Source: Cucurbitaria berberidis CBS 394.84 (taxonomy: Eukaryota > Ascomycota > Dothideomycetes > Pleosporales > Cucurbitariaceae). Taken from it: DNA of 64,000 bases. The position numbers were made by a program, and so were the translations under genes. Positions 55,601 through 64,000 of this stretch are shown piece after piece; within the stretch, counting starts at the first letter, position 1; every line of letters starts with the position of its first letter. The notes beneath the pieces are model-generated. The model was not told where the DNA came from and searched no databases. It saw only the letters and a program-made list of their open reading frames with translations. Location: positions 1,929,789 through 1,993,788 of the forward strand of contig NW_024468939.1 in NCBI RefSeq assembly GCF_010015615.1, read 5' to 3'.

Positions 55601-55659
55601 CAGCACCTCAAAGCTTCGGACGCGATGCTGAAAGTGCAACGCAGGGGTTCGAGTCGTAA
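52651..55659 (+). CDS. Large mitochondrial protein, probable helical-repeat (PPR-like) RNA-processing or assembly factor
   Basis: Single exon, 1002 residues. The N terminus MSSAHTCFRSALIQAFRPSS, continuing through SRGIAAS and ARPSKRPFSS, is Arg/Ser-rich and acid-poor: a clear mitochondrial presequence. The rest is predicted mostly helical with PPR-like units (TVLARVLDLATESKLYDLGR, MPAEILTALLCCQFKLRRWE, RVHPNRQTIWAILRKAQEEV). The family is not certain; it resembles fungal mitochondrial expression or complex-assembly factors such as the CIA84/PPR group, and I do not assign one. No transmembrane segment or catalytic motif was seen. It is divergent from the PARP-finger gene. Confidence 0.75.
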   Translation: MSSAHTCFRSALIQAFRPSSRGIAASCSVSAFLVPALARPSKRPFSSAKDSPKKQAPPSQASVDVSGGLLSSTLPPKANDEPIPTRIYAPRADVRGDIQQWLAAIDPFLPIHLRRDSSPKADISSTVTALDISFFLNKAQEASHDILSYLGLEEGRWQTAVWIVKKLVEDGRHSIRPPTLLEPSANAVWPGSETRSLKDLTESPIRTERVRPSHKLNLSLDDLTLEPDTIALRHNLVKRALGQLWRSLGNMILVATERSSTDEDTIMPHVLEIIAYLHHIGFMPDSVYTYRPHENKYAFQQPPTLHMLSSKILTALSDATWKAHEASVVTAKERANASYFLGHEIPGSRYKVQVTEVAPELWLELVLWSCLHGGWTLDGTAILEQLASKQGENNWALISWREIMQAQQEKTPTSTPSRAWRLFSVAEDDAASPEDRARTRRTISGEIVTGFIDGLVNEMRLGVGSRGIDPETLVDSIKTLKAFLDGNNLSLGSAAWDSIMARLLESGGFVPEKRPDLLLRIFELAAGFGTEVSAANASATIDTEVPYFFEPTTIPLSLLHRAMRAFIGIGDIKGAMTTLMLLQQHTDDNKQKSVQQFFDILRKVPHLRKDEPFTSRLPPVEFPAFDAKLPVTVLARVLDLATESKLYDLGRWLLFAEDLDGPLIGPELYSHRNIAASIVRFGTLAGENELVLDIVKKVGTWNAKYQQQRMPAEILTALLCCQFKLRRWESVRGMQQYVEETMTFRPRPVILSTFAAELLRTSEGPEDARQQAQEAFAELLFAWENLILSNIRNELYCILSIMSTVDSEWKDYCSQFLAFSSRQAIKLSTDDFNQILGGVLDGYGSSKGKDVVEGWCYKPPKTFEPYRAPGGLPTMPRFRVGKGEEYEDRPEDVELVQDSGARLILQGRVHPNRQTIWAILRKAQEEVEQRRQLGEELPAAGRAEVRDTLKWASRLLYYLGFDYEDIIRDLGSSLAELAELEAPAAPQSFGRDAESATQGFES

Positions 55660-57728
55660 ACTCCGTGTGTCGGCGTCTTGCATGTAGTTTATCGTGCATT
55701 TTGTACATAGCTATTGCGTAATACATATCCTCTCATCACATGAACATGAACATGAACATCTGGCCTCTTTCCTTTCTGGAGAGATCTCGGAACGAGGAGC
55801 ACGTGAGACTACCTCCTAGTGTAGAATAATTCTGGACTAGGCTATGAAGGTGATCGATTGCTCTGGTATCCACTTCTACTCCACTTTGTACCGGGACAGC
55901 AGTCAAGTTTAGTCGCCCTGGACCGCCACGACGGCAGACGCTTGCGTGTCATAATTTCTATCTCAGCGGCAGCATGCGATAGCTTGAGAATGTGGCCTCA
56001 AACGAGGGCCCATGTACTACTTTGACGAGTGACTTTTCTGGGTCAAAGCTGCGGCAGCAGGACTTGAGAGGTGAGATTGACGAATAGGAAACCCGGCCTC
56101 CTCTTCTGTAAGCGTCCAACGTCCAATGAAGAGCATGTAGGGATATGCCACGTCGAAGATCTAGCAACCGCCTCGGGAGGTCAATCGAATCAGCGCACTG
56201 TGGGTCGATCCACCAACTGCTTGCACCCCCCAGCCAGAGCAGGCAAAGCTCAGCCTCATCGAAGTTGCTACTCAAAAAAAAAAAATACCAAGCAAACACC
56301 GAATGTTTGGATTGTGAGTCTCATCATTGAGGGTAGAGGCATGTTTCAACGAGGAAACTCGCCAGTGTCCTCGCATGTCTTTTAATACCTGACACACGAC
56401 ACGCGAGTGTCTCAGGGCCCCAGAAGGCTGCATTATCACAAGCAGCGGCCCGCTCCTGCTGTACCTCTTTTGCAGCGGTTGCGTTTGCACCGCGCTCACC
56501 GACTTTTTGGCCGCGGGGCGCCAACTTTGTTAGCCCGAGTGCGTATCGATATGAGTGCATCTAGAGGGGTAGAAGTGCCCGACGACGTCAAGTCCCTTGC
56601 TGAGGGGCAGATGCCACCATCGTCATCGTGAAAGACGGGTACTGATACGCAAGGTGCCATTAACGTAGCGCTGGTGCATAGATATCGAAATGACGGAGGC
56701 AGTGGTTCAAGGTCAGCGAAGCACTCTATGCAGGCTGCTGTTCGCTGCAGAAGGCCCGCCGGGGGTTCCTGTTTTACCAGGGCCCAATAGGGTTCCGCGG
56801 TTACTGCTACGATGGCCTCTTTAGCCCCGTGTTGCCTCATCCTGCGTATGCTCGCTGTTTTCAGTCCACGGGTTAGTTTTAGTGGGGCGACTCGGCGAGA
56901 AATTCTGAATGGCCTGCGGCGGGGAGCACGCGACGACATGTTGAAATGAAGATGATGACAATGGTGTGACTCTCCAGTCGAAGGCGGGCTTGCTCAAGAC
57001 AGAATTGGGCGGGTGAGGTGTTTCTGGCTGACTTGCAGCAGGAGAGTATAAGGCCATGGTGCCAATTGGTGCGCATTTCAGAGTCATCCATTGTTCGAAC
57101 CAGAGGCCCCGACTAGCGCAGCGGTGAGGGTGACCCAAACCGGCATAGCGCCGAACCGTCGAACTAATTTTCCCAATATCCTCTGGCCTCCGCCCGCATT
57201 TTCCTCTCCACACCTCGCCCAAAGACGTCAAAGTCGCACAAGAAACATACACAGAAGCACTCTTACCAGCATTCATACCCATCCTCGTCGAGACAATGCC
57301 GCAGGCACTCGCTGAGCTCTAAACTCCTGGTGCAGCCCGCCATGGGCTGCATCAGCCCGATAGCTCACGGAATTCAACCTCTACGACGATACAACAACAC
57401 CACGACTGCGTGAAGCATACTCTGCTCGCACTCGTCTCAATCAATTGACTATCGTCCGGCCTGCACTGCAAAATCACCAGCATTGTCACTTGTACCGGCT
57501 CAACGCACCAACATCGGCGACACACCCGGAGGCCCATCATAGTTCAACGGCCTCCCCCTCAGTACACCAAACATTCAGTAGACCAAACGCTGTACCCCCC
57601 TCGCAATTTCCTAGCTCGACTTCACGTCCGCCAAACGACCTTCTCGAGCCGTCATCCATCAGTCCTTGACCCCCTCATACCTGTTTCCATCCTCCCCAAT
57701 ACTATTACCAAAGACATAACAACGTATC
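55660..57728. other. 2-kb intergenic region
   Basis: No supported gene in 2 kb, the longest gap in the window. It contains a CATGAA hexamer repeat (55739-55759), an A12 run (about 56274-56285) and, near 57331-57350, a small inverted repeat GCAGCCC/GGGCTGC around ATG. Several short frames on both strands lack splice partners and family character. The right part is presumably the long leader and promoter of the 57729 gene. Confidence 0.55.
55739..55759. repeat. CATGAA tandem repeat (three and a half units)
   Basis: CATGAA repeats three times followed by CAT, about 80 bp after the stop codon of the preceding mitochondrial gene. Confidence 0.8.
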
Positions 57729-60100
57729 ATGGCGCACCTTACATACGCTAGATCACCCATGGCCGAGTTTGGTGGCAACCATCACCAGGACCGCAAGATC
57801 ATGCACGATACCACCGCTGGCTTCCGCCATAGCGACCAACGCTCTACCCCCCAAGACACTGCATCGGGCAGCACTCACCACACCGCGGGACGTGGTAGCG
57901 AACAGTCAGCCACCGATGGCGCTGCGAACGAAGACGACGACGACGAAGAAGAAGAAGACAGTAGTACTGCCAAAGACGACGAACTAGACGTTCCCGTCCC
58001 ATCCTTTGGTTTCGGCAAGGGAGGCAAAGGAAAGGGAAAGCGCCCTGGCATCCGCATTGAGCCTGTCGACGATGATGAGTCTCTCGGTGAAGACGACGAT
58101 ATTGCATCCCTTGGGGCGGGGCTTGTACCCAACAAGCACCCAGTGAACCAGTTGCTAATGAACAATAAGAAGCGTACCTACAGCAATCTCTCAAGCACTT
58201 CGGTTCTATTTGGGGACGACTCGACCGACCAGGAGTCATTCCCTAGACGCAAGATTGCGCGAAAACTAAGCACCGTGGCTAGTGAGCCACTATTAACATA
58301 TAAAGAAAGTGACGACCATGTGGAGGGCTACGAGAATGCCATCGAGAGCGACGACGAGGACTACAGCGGCGTTAATCTCATTCCTGATGACGACGACGAT
58401 GACATGGACTTCCAAGAGGAAAGTTACATTCTTCAGGAAGAGCAGCAGGCGACTTCCCTCCTCAATGAGTTTCGTGACGCTCGCCGACTCAGTCTTGATA
58501 GTTGCGCAAGCGATAACATCTTTGGTGTCACTGCTCCACTGAACGACGCATTCATCTCGAGTCTCCCTGATTTTGGCTTTGCCCAGTTTTTCGAGCCTGA
58601 AGCTCTTCCTGCATCCCCCGATCCAGCCGTCAAGAGAAAGTACTCAGACAGCTCTACCAAGCGTGTTCGCTTCGATGATGAGGTTCAAGTATCAGATAGC
58701 TCCAGTTCTGAATCTTCCGAGCTCGATAGTAGCGTCTTTCCCGATCTCTTCTTAGAGCAAGACAAACTACCTCCAGTCTTGCATCAATTACTTGAGATGG
58801 ATAATGACGACGACAATGGGGACATCCAATCTCCCATGTCCGACGCGTCCTTCTGGGACTATGGCCAAGATGAGTCTCGCATCACGCAGGCTGATCATTC
58901 AGACGAGTCCGATGACGACTCGTCTCCTGGCTCAAGTGGCTATGATTGTACGGTTGTGCCCTACACTAGAATTGTTTCGATAACTAACATCGACTCTCAG
59001 CTGACATGGGTGACACCACTGACGAAGAAGACTTCGGGTCTGAAGTTCCTCCACGGACCCCTATCCAGAAGCAATCTGTCTTACGCCGACCATGTTCTGC
59101 ACCAGGCTCTAGGGCTGCGACGCCCAATCCATTCCAACGGAGCTCTCGGCCAACAGGCCGCCAAATCCCGCCCACCCGCGGCGTCTTCATTCACGATGAT
59201 TGCACCAAGGCTATCGCAGTCACCAATCGGGCCACCAAGACCTTGACCTTCTATCGTCCACGCACGACAATGATTCCATGGATTCCACTAAACGGTTACC
59301 ACAGCAGCACAAGCAGTACAGCGAACAACAGCCCTCGGAACTCGATTGCACAAGTGAACGCCTCAGACAGTGAGGTCAGCAACGAGGTGTTCAACAATAC
59401 TCTTGGTACAGATATCATGCTCACTGGTATCTTTGGGTCTACTCCAGGAAACGACTACTACTTTGGCAATGACAGCGTTGGGCCTCCTGAGGCCTTCTTT
59501 CCCTTCGTAAGCATCGGATCCAATGGCAACATGAACATCATGGATGAGGATGAGTATGACGACTCCGATGATTACGAGGATGATCTCAACATTACCGACT
59601 TCATGGATTTTGGCTCGTCGGGCGAGGACACCGAATCTGAACAGGAGGACGAGATGGACGTGCCCGCAACTCCGGCAACTACATCGATGGCACCTCCAAG
59701 TTCCACCCCTGCTCGACCAACCCCAGTGGCCGAGACACCTGGTAATCGTAACAGGTCAACTTCGGATGTCATGCTCGAACACTTCGACCGTGGAGTTGTC
59801 ACTGCCTTCCGCAACAATCAGAACCGATATCGTGATGTGGCTTCTCTCCCACAAGATCCGGCAGTTCGAGCTTCAGTCTCTCGTCCGGTTCGTTCTGGCA
59901 AGTCTGCGGAGACGCTGATTACGCCGCTCCGCAAGCGGTCCAGATCCACTCGGTTGGCTAGAACTCCTCGCCCTACCGGCTCAATCGTTGGAAATCAAAG
60001 CTCGCCACTCTCTGGTGTCACCAAAGCTAATTCTCGACTGCAAAACTCTGTCACGAGTCCTTCCCGTGGCCCACCTCCTCGGATGGGTACATTCTCATGA
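57729..60100 (+). CDS. Acidic, mostly disordered protein of unknown function, probably nuclear
   Basis: Two exons, 57729-58947 and 59001-60100, give 772 residues. It is very rich in Asp, Glu and Ser, with acidic runs (NEDDDDEEEEDSS, PDDDDDDMDFQEE, DEDEYDDSDDYEDD) alternating with basic NLS-like patches (KKRTYSN, RRKIARKLST, LRKRSRSTRLART). Short conserved-looking islands include KRKYSDSSTKRVRFDDEVQV and GVFIHDDCTKAIAVTNRATK, followed by TLTFYRPR. VRFDDEV resembles RVxF-type phosphatase-1 docking sites. The 53-nt intron has an ATAACTAAC branch. No family is recognised; a chromatin or transcription role is only a guess. Confidence 0.75.
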
Positions 60101-61074
60101 GCCCATTGTAGCGTCTACTACACATCGAAACCACCATCAGTAATTTAATCACACCAAACATGGATCAAAGCAATTCAGAGGATGTGATGATGAGGATCTG
60201 GGGAAGGAGTACATGGAATCTCCAAGGGAGATGTACCGACGACGTTACGATACCCACGGCCTTTTTTTGTCTTACCGCTATACCGGCGGCTATTTTGTTA
60301 CTACGAACTTTGACTATGCGTTTGCATACATATCCAAAGTTCTCGGACTTTTTTCTAGAGGGTCTCACTAAAAGTTGGGAGATTTGCTGGCTGCAGCCGT
60401 CTCTTGCATTTGCGACTTCTCTTTTCGTCGGCGTAGAGCTTTGCTCACCATACTTCGATTCGTTTTGTCACTCTTCACTACCCGCCCTCTCTGTTTCCTG
60501 GGAAGGAGGATAGGATATAGGGATGATACCATGTTTTCACTAGCACGATATGACGGGTCTGCTTCCTTTGGCGTTCAAGTCGGCAGCCGTGGAGGCTGTT
60601 GATCTAGAACGGTGTAGAGGACAACGATTCACTTCTGGCAGCGTTATGCGCTACGGTTTCCTTTGTTTCTAGGAGTTGGTGGGGAGCTGGGGCGATTGCA
60701 ACATGTATGATTAGCAGTCAGGATAGTGTTCATTAGAACAATCAAACGCGTTTCGCCAATGACTCGTAGATTGCCACTGTGAAGCACGACCACGGCAACG
60801 CACACGCGTGCTGGCTCGATAGCCGACATGTGCATCAGTGCACGATCGGCTGTGCACCCGCAGGTGATGGCGTTGTGTCCCTGCAGGATGGCGCACCATG
60901 GTGGGATACTTGGCGTGGTGGAGCTTGTTAATGTCATGTCCCAGGGTCTGTGCCCATGCTAGCTGCTGAGACATCGACGTCACACCTCGTCGCTGTTCAT
61001 TCATTCACGTGAAGATTGACTCTTGTTAAACATCAACACCACACCACAACGCTCACTGCCTGCAGCGGGCAGCG
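60101..61074. other. Intergenic upstream of the seipin gene
   Basis: 970 bp. A frame at 60160-60513 is membrane-like but has no support and probably lies in the 3' flank of the preceding gene. No RNA gene or repeat was noted. Confidence 0.5.
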
Positions 61075-62504
61075 ATGGGCGACACAAAGGATGATCATGG
61101 CCAAGAACTATCTCTTGTCCAGTCTGCAATAGTACGTCTATTACTCAGTGACCCTTCTAGCTCCAAACATCATCCCTACAGAATTATGCTAAGAAAACCG
61201 AGGATACGCTACTCTGGCCACTACGCGTAGCAACATCACCACTATTACTACGGACATACCTTCGCACCGCGCTTCTCTTCCTCACGTCCACAATTCTCTT
61301 CGGCCTCGCTGTCATCGCATACTCGTCCTTCTACTACTCGTATATACCCGTGCGCGGCGTAACCGTACCAGTGCACCTGCAGTTCGACCATGGCGCGGCA
61401 GCATCGTATCTTACCTCACACTCGGATAGCATACTCGGCGGAAGAACCGCACAATGGCCGTACGGGATAGCAAAGGTGCAAGGTCTAGTAGACAGGCAGA
61501 AGTACGATGTTGTCGTCGAAATGGAAGTCCCACGGAGCGAGACGAATCTCAAAGCGGGCAACTGGATGGCCATTCTTGAAATGCGCGGCTCGTCGACTGT
61601 TGGCGGTGGAGTGCGGAGCTTGTTGGGCTGGGATGAGGAGTGGAACAGTGAAGATCACAGTCAAGGAAGCGTCCCTAGCGCAACGACCGGGAAAGGGTCG
61701 ACACGCGATACGGTCGTTGGGAAACCAACAATCCTGGCAAGAAGCAGAAGGCCAGCCCTCCTTACCTATCGAAGCCACGTGGTCGAACATGCATACCGCC
61801 TTCTTCGTCTCCCCCTGTACCTCATCGGCTGGCACACCGAGTCTGAACGCATCGAGGTTAGTATGATGGAGTCTATCATATTCGAGCAGGGCTCTCACAA
61901 CGTGCCTTCCTCGCTCCGTCTCGAATTGCGCTCAAAACACCCGTTGGAAGTCTATCGCGTCAGCGTACGAGTCAGCGCCAGATTGGAGGGCTTACGGTGG
62001 CTGATGTACCGATACTGGATTACGAGTGCAATAGTAGGCACAGGGTTATTCTGGAGCGTAGAAATGGGTGTCTTACTCTGCACATGGGCCGTGTTCACGC
62101 TTCTCTTCGGCAGATCAACCCCTCAGGAAGACTATGAGGACCGGAAGAAGATCAAATCCGAGGGCGAAGCACGCATCAAAGTTGAGCCAGGAGAAACCGA
62201 GCCCGGAAGCCCCTTTAGCGATACGAGTCGCACGTTTCCTACCCTGTCTTCACAACGACCACTTTCATACAGCTCGCCGAAAGAAGAACAAGAAATGGTC
62301 AACCTGGACGATATACCCACGAGAGAAGAAGCAGAGGCAGATGATGAAGAGGATGATTTCCTTCTCGAAGAGCCGGTGCCGAGGACTGTGGAGAGAGAAG
62401 GCATATTCACAGACTCGGGCATTGGGACAAGTTTGGAGAGTAGTGTTGAGAGAGGGCTGGCGAGGAGGCGGAGTGGTAGATTGAAGGATGAGCTGGGAGG
62501 TTAG
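61075..62504 (+). CDS. Seipin, lipid droplet assembly protein of the ER
   Basis: Two exons, 61075-61131 and 61182-62504, give 459 residues. Seipin forms ER rings at lipid droplet contact sites and controls droplet budding. The layout is N-terminal cytosolic part, first membrane helix (FLTSTILFGLAVIAYSSFYY) with the conserved YSSFYYSYIPVRGVTVPVHL, the luminal beta-sandwich domain (YDVVVEMEVPRSETNLKAGN, WMAILEMRGSS, RPALLTYRSHVVE, HNVPSSLRLELRSKHPLEVY), and a second membrane helix (AIVGTGLFWSVEMGVLLC). An acidic cytosolic tail ends SGRLKDELGG. The order and the luminal motifs are diagnostic. The 50-nt intron joins QSAI to NYAKKTED in frame. The long acidic tail is common in filamentous ascomycete seipins. 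Confidence 0.92.
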
Positions 62505-62732
62505 TCGCCTTTCTGGTCGCAGATGCGCTGCTCGTGACAGGGCGACGCGAGCGTTACCCTCGTGAAATGTGCTTTTATACAATACAATCATGGTATTGCT
62601 GAACTTCTACCTACTATTTATGAGAGCGCTAGGTCGACCAAAGAAACCATCTATGAATGCATCTCATTCAGATTCTCTGGTAGGGGTTTTGGTCCCCTAT
62701 AGAGCAAAAGTTATGGTACTGGACGGAATTTG
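62505..62732. other. Spacer between seipin and the kinase relic
   Basis: Short convergent spacer with no supported feature. Confidence 0.5.
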
Positions 62733-63127
62733 CTACCTCAGCTTCAGTATCACACCACATTCCTTCAGAAGCTCTCGAAGCCTCATAAAGACATCTTCAA
62801 TCGCCAAATCTGCTCGGATCCTGACGACCTTATTCGATGCGCCATACTTCTCGAGGACTTGTGCGGTCGTCGCGTTGAAGGTCTCTATCCGTCGTTGAAT
62901 ATTATCCACATCGTCGTCCGCTCTACAGCGTAGTAAGAGGGCTAACACTACTAAGACGTATGTTCTCCTCAATGATGCTCGTGGAAAGACTATCGGCTTA
63001 GCGGCTTCAGCTCGCAGCACAGCCCCCACACTGAAGTAAGCGCATAAGAATTTATCTTGTAACAGAGCGCATTGGGTGCCTTTGCCCGGCCCGGGACACC
63101 AAGTATAGATACAATCTGCAACTTCAT
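62733..63127 (-). pseudogene. Decayed adenylate/UMP-CMP kinase relic
   Basis: Reading from 63127, MKLQIVSILGVPGRAKAPNA resembles the nucleotide monophosphate kinase P-loop (GxPGxGKGTQ), but the essential GKGT has become AKAP. After a two-base frameshift near 63032 the frame continues VGAVLRAEA, the expected S-V-G-D-L-L-R-A-E block. It then jumps to LRCRADDDVDNIQRRIETFN, which matches the R-x-DD-x5-I-x-R-R-x3-F element late in the enzyme, and ends with a helical tail. About 100 residues of the NMP-binding and lid regions are missing. P-loop loss, frameshift and internal deletion indicate a relic. It sits head to head with the pfkB kinase gene. Confidence 0.65.
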
Positions 63128-63288
63128 GATTGTGAGTTGTCTATATGTTCAAGTTGACTTGTTTGCTTTCGACGCTAGGCCTACATGTACCACGCACGCT
63201 AAGTTGCATGGGTCAGCATTGTGTTCGTACCTTAAAAGCGAAGGGGTTGACAGCCTACTTCCTCAGGTGCCTTCATCCTTTCTACAAT

Positions 63289-64000
63289 ATGGGCAGCTGG
63301 GTCTCCAAACCAAAGGCCGAGTTGAGCGTCGATACTGTTTCGCTTGGAATGGTGGTGATCGATGAGATACGTCTACCTTCTCGACCGCCTTTGATCGACG
63401 TAGCGGGGGGGTCTGGAACTTATGGTATGGGTTTCTTCAGTCAGTGAGACCAAACCAGCTCACTGACAAACTCTCATCTTATAGCTACTCTCGGAAGCCG
63501 CCTGTTCTCTACCTGTGGGCAGTCACATCGGGTAGGCTGCCTGGTCCTTGCGGGGCGTGATTTCCCGGATGCTATACGGGAACAGCTCTTAGGCTGGCAA
63601 ATGTCTCTGGTATTGAACTTATCGGAAGACAAATTAAGCACCAGGGGCCTCCTCGAGTATGAAGATGACACGTTTGGTCGTACGTCGTTCTCTTCCTTCA
63701 CCTGCAAGAGTGTGCACAGGACTCACATGCGCTTAGCGAAGAAATTCCGATACACTACGCCACCATTGAAAGCGTCACCCATTGATCTAATCGACTCTTA
63801 TTTGCTGAATTCTAGAGCGTTTCATCTCCTCGCGACGCCCGAGGAAGTGCAAAAGCAAATCCCCGAATTAATCAAGCTCCGTGCTCAACGCGGGGTCAAG
63901 AAGCGGCCCTTTCTCGTGTGGGAGCCTTTACCTGCCGCCTGTATCACACGTAATCGGGACGCTTTCCTTCAAGCATGTAAATTAGTGGATGTATTTTCAC
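63289..64000 (+). CDS. pfkB-family carbohydrate kinase, Mak32-like (5' part; runs off the window)
   Basis: Exons 63289-63424, 63485-63679 and 63737-64000 (open at the window end). The product starts MGSWVSKPKAELSVDTVSLG and continues MVVIDEIRLPSRPPLIDVAG with GGSGTYATLGSRLF. This is the N-terminal signature of ribokinase-like proteins, where the glycine pair helps bind the sugar. Later parts (FRYTTPPLKASPIDL, AFHLLATPEEVQKQIPELIK, KRPFLVWEPLPAACI) resemble yeast Mak32 and its fungal relatives, a pfkB branch whose substrate is not firmly known. The catalytic GxGD region would lie beyond the window. The third exon was joined after ACGTTTGGTC to give FGPKKFRYTTPPL. Confidence 0.8.

Noticed and set aside
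60160..60513. 117-residue plus-strand frame with membrane-like segments
   Set aside because: Lies directly after the stop of the 57729 gene, most likely in its 3' UTR; composition alone is weak evidence.
1..64000. CRISPR arrays, insertion sequences, complete transposons, rRNA genes or a secondary-metabolite cluster
   Set aside because: None seen. The sequence is eukaryotic nuclear DNA with no backbone enzymes, terminal repeats or transposase/reverse-transcriptase motifs.

Overview
The window is nuclear DNA of a filamentous ascomycete. Genes are dense (about one per 2.4 kb on both strands) and carry short GT-AG introns, mostly 42-125 nt, with CTAAC/CTGAC branch sites 10-25 nt before the acceptor. 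Protein types such as fungal-order BTA1 and a fungal complex I 21 kDa subunit fit Pezizomycotina. I infer Dothideomycetes, probably Pleosporales; this is a judgement from the look of the proteins, not a database result. Exon boundaries were read by eye from splice signals, frame closure and family conservation. Wherever several exons are given, their summed length is a multiple of three.

Layout. 1-10.3 kb: 3' part of eIF4G, a small LEA-like stress protein, a ferric reductase, mitochondrial enoyl-CoA hydratase and Rer1. 10.8-16.5 kb: betaine lipid synthase and proteasome ATPase Rpt5. 17.0-18.0 kb: a tRNA-Arg(CCG) gene whose T-loop is split by a 53-nt segment that looks like a spliceosomal intron, then a small ORF broken by one stop codon. 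18.1-28.4 kb: trimethyllysine dioxygenase, complex I 21 kDa subunit, Aquarius spliceosomal helicase, TFIIH subunit Tfb2 and a hotdog thioesterase. 28.7-36.5 kb: a disordered fungal protein, Tof1/Timeless and 3-hydroxyacyl-CoA dehydrogenase. 36.9-41.3 kb: three unrecognised, probably nuclear proteins in a gene-poorer stretch. 42.4-55.7 kb: PEX14, an unrecognised protein, a seven-TM protein, a seven-finger C2H2 protein, a PARP-type zinc-finger protein and a large mitochondrial protein. 57.7-64 kb: an acidic disordered protein, seipin, a decayed adenylate/UMP-kinase relic and the 5' part of a pfkB/Mak32-type kinase that runs off the end.

Links between genes. There is no obvious biosynthetic cluster; this is mostly core housekeeping sequence. 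Enoyl-CoA hydratase, hydroxyacyl-CoA dehydrogenase, PEX14 and the carnitine-pathway dioxygenase belong to fatty-acid or acetyl-unit metabolism. Each has the FarA/FarB-type hexamer CCTCGG (either strand) 60-195 bp before its start, three of them at nearly the same distance of 116-121 bp. The ferric reductase has a 9-of-9 match to the siderophore-repressor GATA site, and the LEA-like gene has two STREs. The strongest novel item is the tRNA-Arg gene with the intron-like T-loop insertion.
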